From: Allantophomopsis cytisporea
Taxonomy: Eukaryota; Ascomycota; Leotiomycetes; Phacidiales; Phacidiaceae
Direction of reading: 5' to 3'
Assembly (NCBI GenBank): GCA_024752435.1
Contig: CP103034.1
Coordinates: 1,612,001-1,676,000 of the forward strand
DNA: 64,000 nucleotides
The position numbers and the translations under genes are program-made. This document shows, piece by piece, positions 47,594 through 58,606 of this stretch. Each line of letters starts with the position of its first letter. The first letter of the stretch is position 1. The notes under the pieces are model-generated. The model saw nothing but the letters and a program-made list of their open reading frames with translations. It was not told the origin of the DNA and searched no databases.

Positions 47594-48177
47594 GTTTACA
47601 GATCGCGTTATGTGAGTACCAGTGTACTTCATCCGAGTGACAAAGCTTCGTTTCAAAAGAGATTTTCTAATTCAGATAAGATGGCTCTGATCCGGGACAA
47701 ACCAGGATAGAAGCATCAATTCAACATTGATGAGATACAGAAAGAGGTTGGCCGGTCTATTCATAGTAGGAAAGCATGATAGTTGGTTGTCTTATTAAGA
47801 GCAAATTCTCTTTGCCATACTCTCTTTAACTTTCACGCAAATAGGTACAAGTGTGTTATTAGAAATCAACAAGCGTTGAAAAAGACTGAGCTATCGACTT
47901 TCACATCACCTGTTTAACCTGAGAACCTATATTGATAGCATGACGAACATCCCTTGATCTATAGTGCAGCGTATTGGTGTATATTCTGTCCTGGTACTGA
48001 AAATCCTAAGTCCGATATTGCCATATGTAACTATTTATCTATTTAAAACCACACCTTTCAGAAGAAAAAGCCGAACTCAGGTTTAAGCTGTCGAATGATA
48101 AAGTCCGCCACAGACATCAAGGGATGATACAGCATCATCCAGATTAAATGCCGTTGGGTATGACTTCGAACGTACCT

Positions 48178-50505
48178 TCATGCAAGTGCAATAAGCTTTC
48201 TTATAATATTCGCATTCAGCCAAGCCTTCTCATCTATTTCCGCAATATTGACCCTGTGAGAAAGTCCATCGCTCCTTTGAACCTGTAGTGCGAAAACAAT
48301 CGGAGCGATATCTGGGATTTCCGGTATAGCTCTGCGACCAATGACGATGAATTCTTTTGCTTCGCCTCTGTGTTTCCCTGCTGTCTTGCATACCCTGCGT
48401 ACTACATCTCCAGTAGAAATACCTGGAAGATCTGGCTCATAATCTCCGGCGTAGTCATTGAAGGACCGAGTGCTGTGAGTATTTTGCTCCTGTTTTGTAT
48501 CGATTTCAAAGAATGCTAAGTAGGTCCAGAAAAAAAGGATATAGTTATTTGGAATAGTTTTTAACCTGCTCTCATCCCGCTTTAGATGTCTCTCGATATT
48601 GACTCGAGTGACTCGTAAGGAATCGATTGTAACTTCAGTGTGAGAGTTGTCATGGATCCCGTCTAAGTCTTTAACAGGGATGATCTGTAGAGGGTTGTTC
48701 TGGTGGACATAGCAAACAACCTTTGGCCTCTCACTAGAAACATGTAAGTAGGTGTTGGAGACTCGAAAAAATGCAAATTAACTCACGTTTCAAGACGCTC
48801 ATTCTCAATGCAGCAATATATACGGCCAACTTGGGAACTTGATACATTTGTTCAAAGGCGTTTCTGGATGCGTAGAAAGCTCATCCCGTCGACGCAAGTC
48901 ATGATAAGTGTCCGATGATATCGCAATGTCAAAACGCGAGCACGGTAGACCCCAAATGAACCGTTCGGTTGAAATACTTTGAATCCTATCAATGATGGCC
49001 TGAAACGCGTCCTTGATATCACCCCTGACGGTTATGTCTCTGCGAGTATAGTTTTCAACCAAGTATGTATAGTTAGCCCAGAGGGCTGAAGAGTCAGTGT
49101 CAGAGGGGCCTACAATTCCTACTTGATGTTCTGTGGAAAAGAAATGTTCATATCTAGTATCTGGTACTTCGAATGGGGATTCTCCGCAGAAATATGCTTG
49201 TTGACAGGTCCACAGCACCTGTTCTTTGTGAATATGAGATTGCGAAGGGAGAGCGCTCGCTCTTGAAGTGTCCAAGCACGGTTGTTCCACCGACTCTGAT
49301 CAATATCTTCGTTCGTATCAGCAAAGAATTTGCCGCAATGCTTTTGCTGGGTGTTCACAGTGGTCATTAGTAAAACTCCTTCATCACCGTTACTAGCTGG
49401 CAATAAAACAACCTCTTCCTCTTCTGAAGAGCGTGTATTGGGTCGTAGTACTGGTAAGTCTGCATCAGAATCCTCTCCGGAGGCAGCAACAATGGTGAGA
49501 AATGCTGAGTTGTAGATACTAGCCATCTTGCTAATCTGGTACTGTTGATCCTCTGGGTCATCTTGAACGATACATAGAGCATCAATCCAAAGATAGTCAA
49601 TGTTCAGCAAAGATGTAAGCCTTAAAGCACCGGCGATAGTCTGAGGCAAATAAAGGTTCTCGAGGTACTTAGGCTTCTGAAATTGCTCAACGTTGGCAAG
49701 TTCTAGCTTCATACGATTCGAAGGTCATAGACATAGCTTAGGGTGGAGTATTTGAGCTCAGTTGATATGACATTAGTGAACATCTTGACTGACTTTTGCT
49801 TTACATCAATCAGACGAAGATAACCCAGACTGTCGTTTTCCAATTGTTAGAATCTAATTATAACGAGGAGAGAACGATGCTTACGAATAGTTGCGACTGC
49901 GATTGTGCCTTAGTTGGCGAACAGGCTACGCGGTTTTCATGCTCGCACAGTTCGATCCATTGTTGCAGCTATCATATATCTAGCTCAAGCGGACGCTTCC
50001 TTCCACCGAATAACGTTCCGCTATTCAGGTCTTGGGGTTGAGACGATGCTCCAACCGCGCATGATTGAAGCACATGCTTGAAAGTCATGATAGGGTTGTC
50101 GTCTCTGTATAGATAAACTGCTAAACTCATCCGCCGCAACTTCCACTGGTTAGAGGAGTATCTGTCTTTTCACGACTCCCTGATTCTACCATATGGAGCA
50201 CTTGGTCTGGCCGTGAAATAAATATTCTTGTCATCTAAATACCGACTGTTTTCATACACCGCTCCTTGTCTGTCAATAATGCTGCAAAGAATACGACATA
50301 ACCGGCAGGTAGATGAGTCCTTCCTTAGCCTCTGGAGTGTTCCCAATTTTACATTCTCTGGAGCGACATCCGTCCCAGAAGAAGTTGAATGATGTTGACC
50401 TGTAGCTTTTCCATCGAGAAGATCTGCTATATCTGAGGCACAAGGACCTTTGAGTGTTGAGAAAGAGATTTTACCGCAATGTTCGCAAAGTGAAGTAGAT
50501 GACAT
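48178..50505 (-). pseudogene. HET-domain (heterokaryon incompatibility) pseudogene
   Basis: Reading leftward from the ATG at 50505: a two-cysteine N-terminus (CEHCGKISF), the linker CRLCRIL, the region LRLIDV-to-STLSYV, then the HET core (YLWIDALCIVQDD, SIYNSAFLTIVAASGED, RAWTLQERALSLR) and a C-terminal part continuing to TGA at 48178. Disruptions: in-frame TGA at 50172-50170; adjacent TGA and TAG at 49974-49969; loss of frame and of the usual Trp-Gly after STLSYV near 49723-49729; a one-base deletion just after FTK near 49220; and a small deletion in FPSW near 48821-48829. Introns are recognisable at about 49.89-49.79 kb and 48.78-48.74 kb. The HET family triggers cell death on encounter with non-self. 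This copy cannot encode a complete protein. Confidence 0.88.
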
Positions 50506-51324
50506 GACTATAAGCTTCAATTTCTGGCAGTCGACCTGATACTCTTATGTCTTTCTCGAGACACGCACGATCAGATGTTGACGGATATCGGTCGACATAG
50601 CGTAAGTACATACTGGGAATATATGAGGTGGAGGGTCATTCGCTGATTTTCTCAATTATACCTACGAATAGAATACATACATACATAAATTCTATCGAAC
50701 CTTGCTTTCGTCAAGTATCAAGTACTTGTCTGTGCTTAGGATGAGAATATGCGGATCGCTGTATCCTGTGCTGGATTATGTATACTAGATCTTGCCAGGC
50801 TTACTATATTATTTCTAGGAATATATTTAGTAACGATTGCCCACCGTGAATATCATCAGGTCGAAGGCAACTTCGCATCGAATTCATTGGGATCTATTTG
50901 ATACCTAACAGAACGTACCTCGTATAATGGCTCCAATTCAACCCTATATTACAAAGGCACGTAACTCACCACGAAGTCATTAAGACTACTTTAGATTACT
51001 CTGCATCTTCACAAAAAGTAACAAACTTTTTGTACAATAAACAGATATATGTACATATAACCCACAGAATCATGTCTCAACACAGCAACACCTCCCCCAC
51101 AGCCAAACACCGTCTCCAATTTCGCTTAACCTACAGAAAACCAAATTTCTCATCCGTCCAGGTCCAATCCAATTCCGACATCCGAAATCCGTCTCCCCCA
51201 CCCATCCACGTCTCCACACCACTCCACAAGACAAAAGGAAATTCGAGACATGCATGCCCTTTCCAACAGCCAATGATGATGGATGTATGGATGGATGGCT
51301 TGACATGGCAAAAGCAAAAGTATA
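50506..51324. other. Intergenic region left of tRNA-Ile
   Basis: AT-rich, with a 129-codon frame (51030-51419) that runs into the tRNA gene and is therefore not coding. Nothing else seen. Confidence 0.45.
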
Positions 51325-51425
51325 TGGTCACTACGAGGGTCGAACTCGCGACCTTGGCGTCAACTACTGAATCTGATGATCTTGTCGTATTAGCACCACG
51401 CTCTAACCAACTGAGCTAAGCGACC
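51325..51425 (-). tRNA. tRNA-Ile (AAT) with anticodon-loop intron
   Basis: Reading leftward: acceptor GGTCGCT, D-arm AGCTCAGTTGGTTAGAGC, anticodon stem TGGTG/CGCCA, loop CTAATA with anticodon AAT, an intron of about 27 nt after position 37, T-arm with GAGTTCGACCCTC, acceptor AGTGACC and discriminator A. The A/B promoter boxes (TTAGCTCAGTTGG and GAGTTCGACCC) are internal. Confidence 0.94.
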
Positions 51426-51887
51426 GTATTGGTTGTTGTTGAGGATTGAGGCTTATATGAAAATATGAATATACATTGAGAATGGAAATGAGTGGTGGTT
51501 GAAACTTTAGAGTAGGCACGTAGGGCTGAGATCATGAGGGGTACAGGAATTGGTATTGGACACTCGAAGGATGGTTTTTGTTAGCATGACTGGATGTTCT
51601 CTCTCATAGGAAGAGTTTATTTTCACGTCGTTCTCTATTTGACTTGACGCAATTGATTTTCGCAATATCTTACTAATATTTCTTTTGTGTAATTGACAAT
51701 ATCGAAAAGTCACACATAGTCATAGAGAATTCATAGTCATCAAATATTCCATCTTTGCAAATCGCGCCCGTTTCTTGACCAATACGCTCAAAATTGATAT
51801 ATTTTATATACTTTTGGAAACAGAAAACACCCGATTCAAATCCATCTTCCTTCAAAGGGCTGACATCAAAGCTCAAGTCAATTCCAA

Positions 51888-53451
51888 TTACCAGTTAAGA
51901 CTTTGCACCTTTAAACTTGGCAAGTCATCCTCAGCAGGCTGCACCCCACGAGACTGCAATTTCAAAGCAATGCGATCAACCTCCTTCCAAACCCGCAAGA
52001 CATTCCCACCAACCACTCTCGACACATCTCTATCAGGAACGCCTCTATTCAACAACTCGGCAACCAGATCCGGGAACTTCGAAACGTCATCCAACCCGAC
52101 GGGAGTACTAGGGATTCCATCGAAATCACTTCCCAGTCCAACATGCTCATACCCAATCAGCTCCCCAATATGAATGATATGGCTAGCAACATGCTGAATG
52201 GTCGAGTTCTGAGGATAGAACTCGGGGACACCATTCGCCGCCCCGGTGTCCACGCACGATACAAAGTCGGGGCTGAAATTCACCATGACCACACTACGCG
52301 TCTTCTGGACAAGGCGAAGGATATCATCCGGCACATTACGGGGATGTGGACAAAGCGCATAGGCCGAGCTGTGCGAGAAGATGGTGGGCGCCGCTGAACC
52401 TCTCCATTTGGTGGTGTTGCCGCGCAGGACATCGCGCATGGTATCTTGGCTCACGTGCGCCAGGTCGACGATCATTCCCAGACGGTTCATTTCGCTGATG
52501 AGCGTCTGGCCCGCTGGGCTTATTCCGCCCCAGTAGGGAGTCGACTTTTCAATGCCCCCGCCTGGGAGCTCGAGGAGGGCGGCATCGGCGTACTTGTTGT
52601 GGCAGTTGTGGGTTAGGGTTGCGTAGCGAACACCCAGGCTGTAGTAGTTGCGGAGAGTTGAGAGGGAGTTGCCGATTTGGTGGAGGCCCTCAATTGCGAG
52701 GGGAGAGATCAATTGCTTGTCTTTGAAGGCTTGGAGGGCGGTTGTGCCGTTTGGTGGCAGGGAGAATGTTTGGGGATAGGCGAGGCGCAGACGATGAAGC
52801 AGGTCAATTTGATTGTAGGTGAATTTAACAGCTGGGGAGATATTAGATAAGAGGTTACTCAGACAGGTCAAAATGGAGTTGAATGATTTGGAGATCGGAT
52901 TGGCAATATACATGGACAAGAAAGAGACGTTGATTCTTACATTCAACATAATTCTCATCAGAGAAGTCCAAGCCATCAGCTGGACATGGTACAAATGCAC
53001 TCCAAAAGGCGCCTCCATTCTTACCCTCCTTTAATCTGGGTAAATCCACATGCATCAACAAACCGCCATTCTCAAAAGGGTCTGTAAAGTTCTTGTCATA
53101 GATGTGGTTGTTAAAGGCAAAACGCAGTAAGATGGCGAGATCATTGTGTCCATCAATGAGCGGTGTTCCTGTCAAGATATTATCAACTCTTTGAGCGATT
53201 GTCAGATGTGGACTTGGACTCCATGGTGCTATGAATCCTTCAAATCGAAGATATAGGAAAAGTACAGCGATTAGAATTGTCGCCGTTGCAAATACTGCGA
53301 GAATATCTCCAAATCCGCGGCGGGGTTGCGTGTCGTCATCATCAACCTGTGGATATTCATCCGACAGATATTGAGGTTGGGGATTGAAAGAATTACTGAT
53401 TTCGGGAGCTGGTGCAGCTCGAGGCAGAAGAGGGTCGCTCTCTTTGGGCAT
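51888..53451 (-). CDS. Membrane dipeptidase (peptidase family M19)
   Basis: Two exons, 53451-52941 and 52831-51888, joined across a 109-nt intron (GTAAGA, CTAAT, CCCCAG). The product is 484 aa. A cytosolic N-terminus starting MPKESDPLLPR precedes a membrane helix at residues 48-68, so the enzyme is likely a type II protein facing the lumen or outside. Zinc-site motifs of the renal-dipeptidase family are visible in order: LIDGHNDLA (His102, Asp104), AIEGLHQIG (bridging Glu), VDLAHVS and FSHSSAYAL (metal/substrate His), and GLGSDFDGI. Family members cleave dipeptides and related substrates such as leukotriene D4 or cystinyl-glycine. The vacuole or cell surface is the probable place (inference). 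Confidence 0.92.
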
Positions 53452-54867
53452 AATTGTTGATGGGGGGTTTTTTTTATTTAATTAATTAAAGAGTGGTGAT
53501 GTTGTCAAAACATCTTACAAAAGTGGTTTGTTTATCTTCCTACCTTACCTTGCTTGCAGTACATATGTAGGTAGTACGTGCTTGGGTACGTACCGGTATT
53601 ACAAAGCTGGTGTCGTGCTGATAAGAAGAAGTCATGTGATGGGAGCACGTTATGCATCACATGATTGAATCATTCCTTTCCACCTACCACCAACCACCTC
53701 ACCACCTCACCAGACACTTCCTCACTAGGTACCTCAGGTACCTAAGACACCTGAGTATATATGCACAGTCACGTGATAGTAGAGAAAAAGAAGCCGAGCA
53801 TGGTAGGCTAGTCTTCCTTACCCCGTGAATTGCGCGTGGCTTAGGAGCTTTGGAATGGGTCCAGGGCGGTGCTCTCGGTGTCTGACCCCTGAACTTGGGA
53901 CGAACATGACATAGGATGCTCCGTACCTTGCCTTAGACTTAGACTTCGAGAACTTCTCAGAATAAAACAAACGCAGTAGAGTACAGAATTAAAACAAAAA
54001 AAAAGGAGTCGAATTGAAATGGGGGGAGCGAGGAATAATAAGGCCAAATCATCCGCAAAGGTGGATTATTGGACGTGTCTGTCAATGTCAGCCCAATCTA
54101 CAAGCAACATCCTTCGAAAGAAATATAACAGCAAGTAAAAATTAAATAACAACACCACAATAATCGTCATATTTTTTCGTATTTTTTCATATTTTTATAT
54201 ATATTTTTATACTATTATCTCTAGCCTAGATCTACAACAGAAATAAAAATCCGCCAGTCTTGATTTGCTGTTGATTTGCTATTCGTCACCACCGTGCGCC
54301 GCACTCTGACCACATCCAATTTCTGCCCTTTCCGCATCTTCTCTCACCTCAAGCACAGCAAATGCCGCCATTCGCTGGTCATTCTAGTCGAATCTATCCC
54401 AAAGTGATGCCCCACATATGAGGTGTCAACATTAACCAACTCTCCAACTCTCGTTCGTATTCCTGGTCTGGATAGCCTGTGCCTGTGCCTGTGCCTGCGC
54501 CTGCGCCTGTGCCTGTATGCGTAACGAAACATCTCAAAACAATTAAACCACTTCTCCGTTTCCCCTCCCCTCCAAAAAAGTCTTCCTGACTCTTCACGCT
54601 CATTACTTCTTCTCACGGTACATCTGCCCTGGCAGTACGATTTGACTGCATAGAAAGAAATCGTGGTATGACCAGCGACGATCATCAAACGATTACATCT
54701 TTCTGAGGCTACGAAACCCGGTCCGGTCTACGACTGAACTCGCCGTGAAGAAACCCTACGACCGACCACACGATAGAAGGAAAAGAAAAACGACATCCCG
54801 CACTTCCTTTGAGAGTGGACAGCCAGAAGCAGTATCTACAGAACAGGAGAGTAAGAAATCCGCCAAT
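53452..54867. other. Divergent promoter region, dipeptidase / RhoGAP
   Basis: 1.4 kb shared by two genes read away from each other. It contains a TTTAATTAATTAA block near the dipeptidase start, A- and T-rich tracts at 53994-54005 and 54170-54210, and the hexamer repeat at 54475-54516. No coding exon is supported. Confidence 0.5.
54475..54516. repeat. Hexanucleotide microsatellite (GCCTGY)7
   Basis: Seven tandem hexamers, five GCCTGT and two GCCTGC, in the 5' region of the RhoGAP gene. Same unit as the tract at 14088-14128. Confidence 0.9.
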
Positions 54868-57639
54868 ATGCCTGCTCAAGGGTTCGCGGAGTCCTTCTGG
54901 TCCGGTGCAGACTATGCAGGAGGTAAGGGAGTTCCAGATCTCCAACCCATAGTAACGTAGCAGAGGCTAATTGTACAACCAAGGCCTTGGAGTATTGTTC
55001 GGCAAACTCAAGCAAGGTATTGATGAGAACCAACAAGTACTTACGATTGCACGAATGCGAGCAGAGGCCGAAGAGGCATACGGTATACGATTGGGAGATA
55101 TTGGTCCAGCAACCGATAAGATCGCTGGTGGATTCTCGAGAGACGATGGAGCCAGTGTCAAAAAGGTGGATGACTATGAATTATGGAGCTGTGCGGATTT
55201 GACTGACATGGCGTAGGCGTATGAGGGTGTCCGAAGTGAGATGGAAGCTGCCTCCAAAAACCACCGAAAGATCGCGTCAAGTATTCGAGAGCTGGTTGTG
55301 AATCCATTCACAAGATGGTGTGATGCACATGAGGCCCGCGTACAGAACTCGCAGGACGAGCTTCAAGGACGTATAAAGATTCACGACAAGCAGCTTGAAG
55401 TGGTTCGAAAATTGCGTAGCCATTACTTCAACAAATGTCGACTGGTAGAGGATATCGAAGAGGAGAACAAGCTTGCTTTCCAGGATCCATCAGTTGCTGA
55501 GCAAAGTCCGAAACCCAAGATTCCAGAGATCAAAGAACCTGGCCACGATGAAGAGTCCGAGGATGAAATAACATATGAGATTGGTGATGAAATCTACACA
55601 CAAGAGCAGATTAAGAAGGTTCTTTCTCACATGATGTCGACCGTACCACTCGGTGAGACGAAGGTTCCCATTTTGGGTACATATCAAAACGTCACTTCTG
55701 GAGCAGACATTGTGGATTATTTACAGAAAAATGTTGGAGCTACAAGCGTTAGCCATGCTGAGCGCATTGGTCAGGATCTCGTCGATAATGGATTCCTTAG
55801 ATTGGTAGGAAACGTTGGAAAGACGTTCGCCAACAGTTCGAAGATGTACTATCAATGGAGACCAAAATCATTCCAATTGACCGGTCTTCCCGAAAAGAAA
55901 GCAGTCATTGGCCGATCATTCTCCTTGGCCTCGAACGCCAGTGACTTTTCAGAGTCCCCAACCATGGGATCTGTTGGAGATTATCTTGCTGGCTGGAATC
56001 CTCTCAACAACCAATATCCAGGAGAGACACCTTCCGATCGTCTTCGTAGAGAGGCTGCTGAGGCAGACGAGCGCTACAAGGCTGGCATTCGTAAGCTTGA
56101 TCATCTGAGATGCCAACTTGAGGAGGCCATGGTAGAGCACCTTAAGTTTATGGAGCGTTGTGAGCTCGACAGACTGAAGGCTATCAAGAGTGTCATTCTT
56201 GATTTCTCTGGAGCCATTAGCAATGTAATTCCAAGCTTGCAATCAACTGTTGACAACATGATGTTGTACCAGGAGACTGTTCAACCTCTTGGTGATCTCC
56301 GATATTTGTTGGAGAATTACCGAACTGGTGGCTTCGCACCAAAGGTTCAAGTCTACGAGAACTACTACAACTCTGCCGATGAGCAGACGTTTGGTGTCGA
56401 TCTCGAAGCTAGAGCCAGAGCTGATCGCAAACGTGTCCCGATCATTGTTACCTCGATTCTCACTTTCCTCGATAACCATTACCCGGATCTTGAGGGTGAT
56501 GAAACTCGTCGTGGTGTATGGCTTGTAGATGTTCCTCTTGCCGCCACTCATCATCTCCGAAATTCTATCAATGATGGAAAACCAGTCACACCTGAAATTC
56601 TTGAACGCTATGAGATACCCATTGTTGCGAGCGTTCTCAAACTCTATTTGCTTGAACTTCCAGGTAAGCACTCTTCCAATTGGATTCGAATCTTTACTAA
56701 TGACAAACAGATTCTTTGGTCTCCTCTCACGTTTATGAAATCATGAAAACCATCTACACAACCGCAGCATCAGAGTCTACTGATACAGCGAGAGTTTCCG
56801 TCCTCCAAAACACCCTCAGTCAACTCCGACTTGCCAACATTGCCACTTTGGATGCTTTGATGACCCACTTCACACGCCTTATTGAACTGACTTCAGCAGA
56901 TGAGACCTTCGTCTCGTCTCTCGCCCACACTCTTGCTCCATGTGTCCTGCGCCCACGTCTCGAGAACTCGCTCACCATGGAAGAGAAGCACTCTTACCGT
57001 CTCATTCGCGATCTCTTTACCCACAAGGATGCCATTTTCGGTGAATTGAAGCGTGCCAGTTCCTTGTCGCATTCCATGAGCGTTGACAAGCGTCCACGGG
57101 CCATCAGCACAGACGAGTCCAACCGCAAAGCAAACATGGAGGCCCGAAATCGCGCCATTGCAGCCGCCGGAGGTGGCAGAAGCAGAGCCACATCTCCAGC
57201 GCCATCTGCCAGAGGACACCGCCGAGACCGAAGCTCCGACGCACCATCAACTCGATTCCCCATCCAGACCTCTCCAACCGCCACCAATGACTCGCGCAAT
57301 TCGCGTAGCTCCCTAGGCGCTTCCGTTCGTCAATCTCTCGAGGTCCCGGGCACCACCTCGCCTCCCCCCGTGCAGGAGGAGCCCCTTCAGCCCGTGACCA
57401 ATGGCGCTGACAATGCTTCCGAGGCATCTGAGGAGAGCGCTGATAAGATCGGCAAGAGAGATAGTCTCTCCAGAGCTAGTGTTGGTAGCAGATTCTCTGT
57501 GCAGAGGAGAGCTGCTGCGCTGAATAGGGCTGGTACGCGTGACTCGATGGACAGTTTGAGGAAGAGGGATAGTATTGATTCCGTGCGCGAGGAGAAGCCT
57601 ATTGGGGTTAGTCTTGTTGATAAACCTATGGATGATTAG
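54868..57639 (+). CDS. F-BAR / DEP / RhoGAP protein, Rgd2-like
   Basis: Four exons fit in phase: 54868-54922, 54984-55165, 55217-56663 and 56711-57639, giving 870 aa. It starts MPAQGFAESFWSGADYAGG then LGVLFGKLKQG, typical of FCH/F-BAR N-termini. The F-BAR helices are split by a DEP domain (about 208-285: SGADIVDYLQKN, SHAERIGQDLVDNGFLRLVG). The RhoGAP domain follows (about 470-660: VPIIVTSILTFLDNHY, LLELPDSLV, LANIATLDALMTHFTRL, LAHTLAPCVLRP), then a long Ser/Arg-rich disordered tail with many likely phosphosites. This order matches yeast Rgd2 (GAP for Cdc42/Rho5) in layout. It should act at the plasma membrane in polarity. The usual GAP finger motif GxFRxSG reads GVWLVDV here (see findings). 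A frame extends upstream to 54745, but the F-BAR start is at 54868. Confidence 0.92.
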
Positions 57640-58606
57640 GTTCTTTAGAAGGGGGCATGCTGGGGTTGGTGCTGTGGCTGTGGTTTGGAATGGAGATAGA
57701 GATGGAGGTGGGGATGGGCTCCGGGGGTTGAGGATGGGGACGAACATGGGGATGGAATTGGAATTGGAGGTGGGGGAGGGGTTCATACATGGCTGGTCGG
57801 TGGGGGGAGTAATTATGTAGTGTGTATTATTATGTAGGGAATCGGATTTCTGGTAAATCGTTCCTATGTGATTATCTAAGTTGTTTTAATATGTTTTCTA
57901 AGATTTTGGAAGAATGGCCTTGTTAACTTGAAAAGGCTCTTGGGGCATTGCTTTGCCTGTCTTTGATGGGTCGTTGTGATCTTGTGAGTGGGTTTGTTCT
58001 TAAGTCTTACATTGGAATGAATATTAAATGTTTATCGATGAGATAGCCTCTTACCCGGGGCTGAACGACTGTCTTGATTGTCGAAGAGATTCATGGGTGG
58101 TTCGTCATCTTCCGCCCAAGAGAAAAGGAACGGGCTGTGAATAACGTATATAGAGAAGAGATGTGCCAAGATGTTGAGCAAGGTATGTTTAAGACATCTT
58201 CTGCTGCAGTTTTGATTGATCGTTGATGAGGACGCAAATTAATAAGCCCAATCGCCAAGCGTTTATATAATTCATGCGAATACATATTGCTAAACCAGAG
58301 GGCATACTTGAGTCTGTACAAGATGTTTTCCGAGCATCTGGACGAATATCATAAAGTATCTACGGATTCAGAAATGGCATGGTATTGAGTGGCTGAATTT
58401 AGCCAGTATTGACGGGGTGTAGATTATCCCTGTCAACAGCTTGTGGTCGTACATACATGCACGAATCCCACATCGGCGCTTATTTAAGTCACAGCCTCAC
58501 TTCATGAAAGTGAACTCCTCTTCGTGTCTCCCGCACACGATCATGCTTCCAAATATTATCTTACTGTGTTCAAAATCTCTACCAGATATCCTTCAGCTCA
58601 GTCAAA
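57640..58606. other. Intergenic region, RhoGAP 3' end to CorA-like start
   Basis: G-rich 3' flank of the RhoGAP gene (57.65-57.82 kb), then AT-rich DNA. No supported gene. Confidence 0.45.

Noticed and set aside
51030..51419. 129-codon plus-strand frame near 51.2 kb
   Set aside because: It runs through the tRNA-Ile gene on the opposite strand and ends at its edge; no family resemblance.
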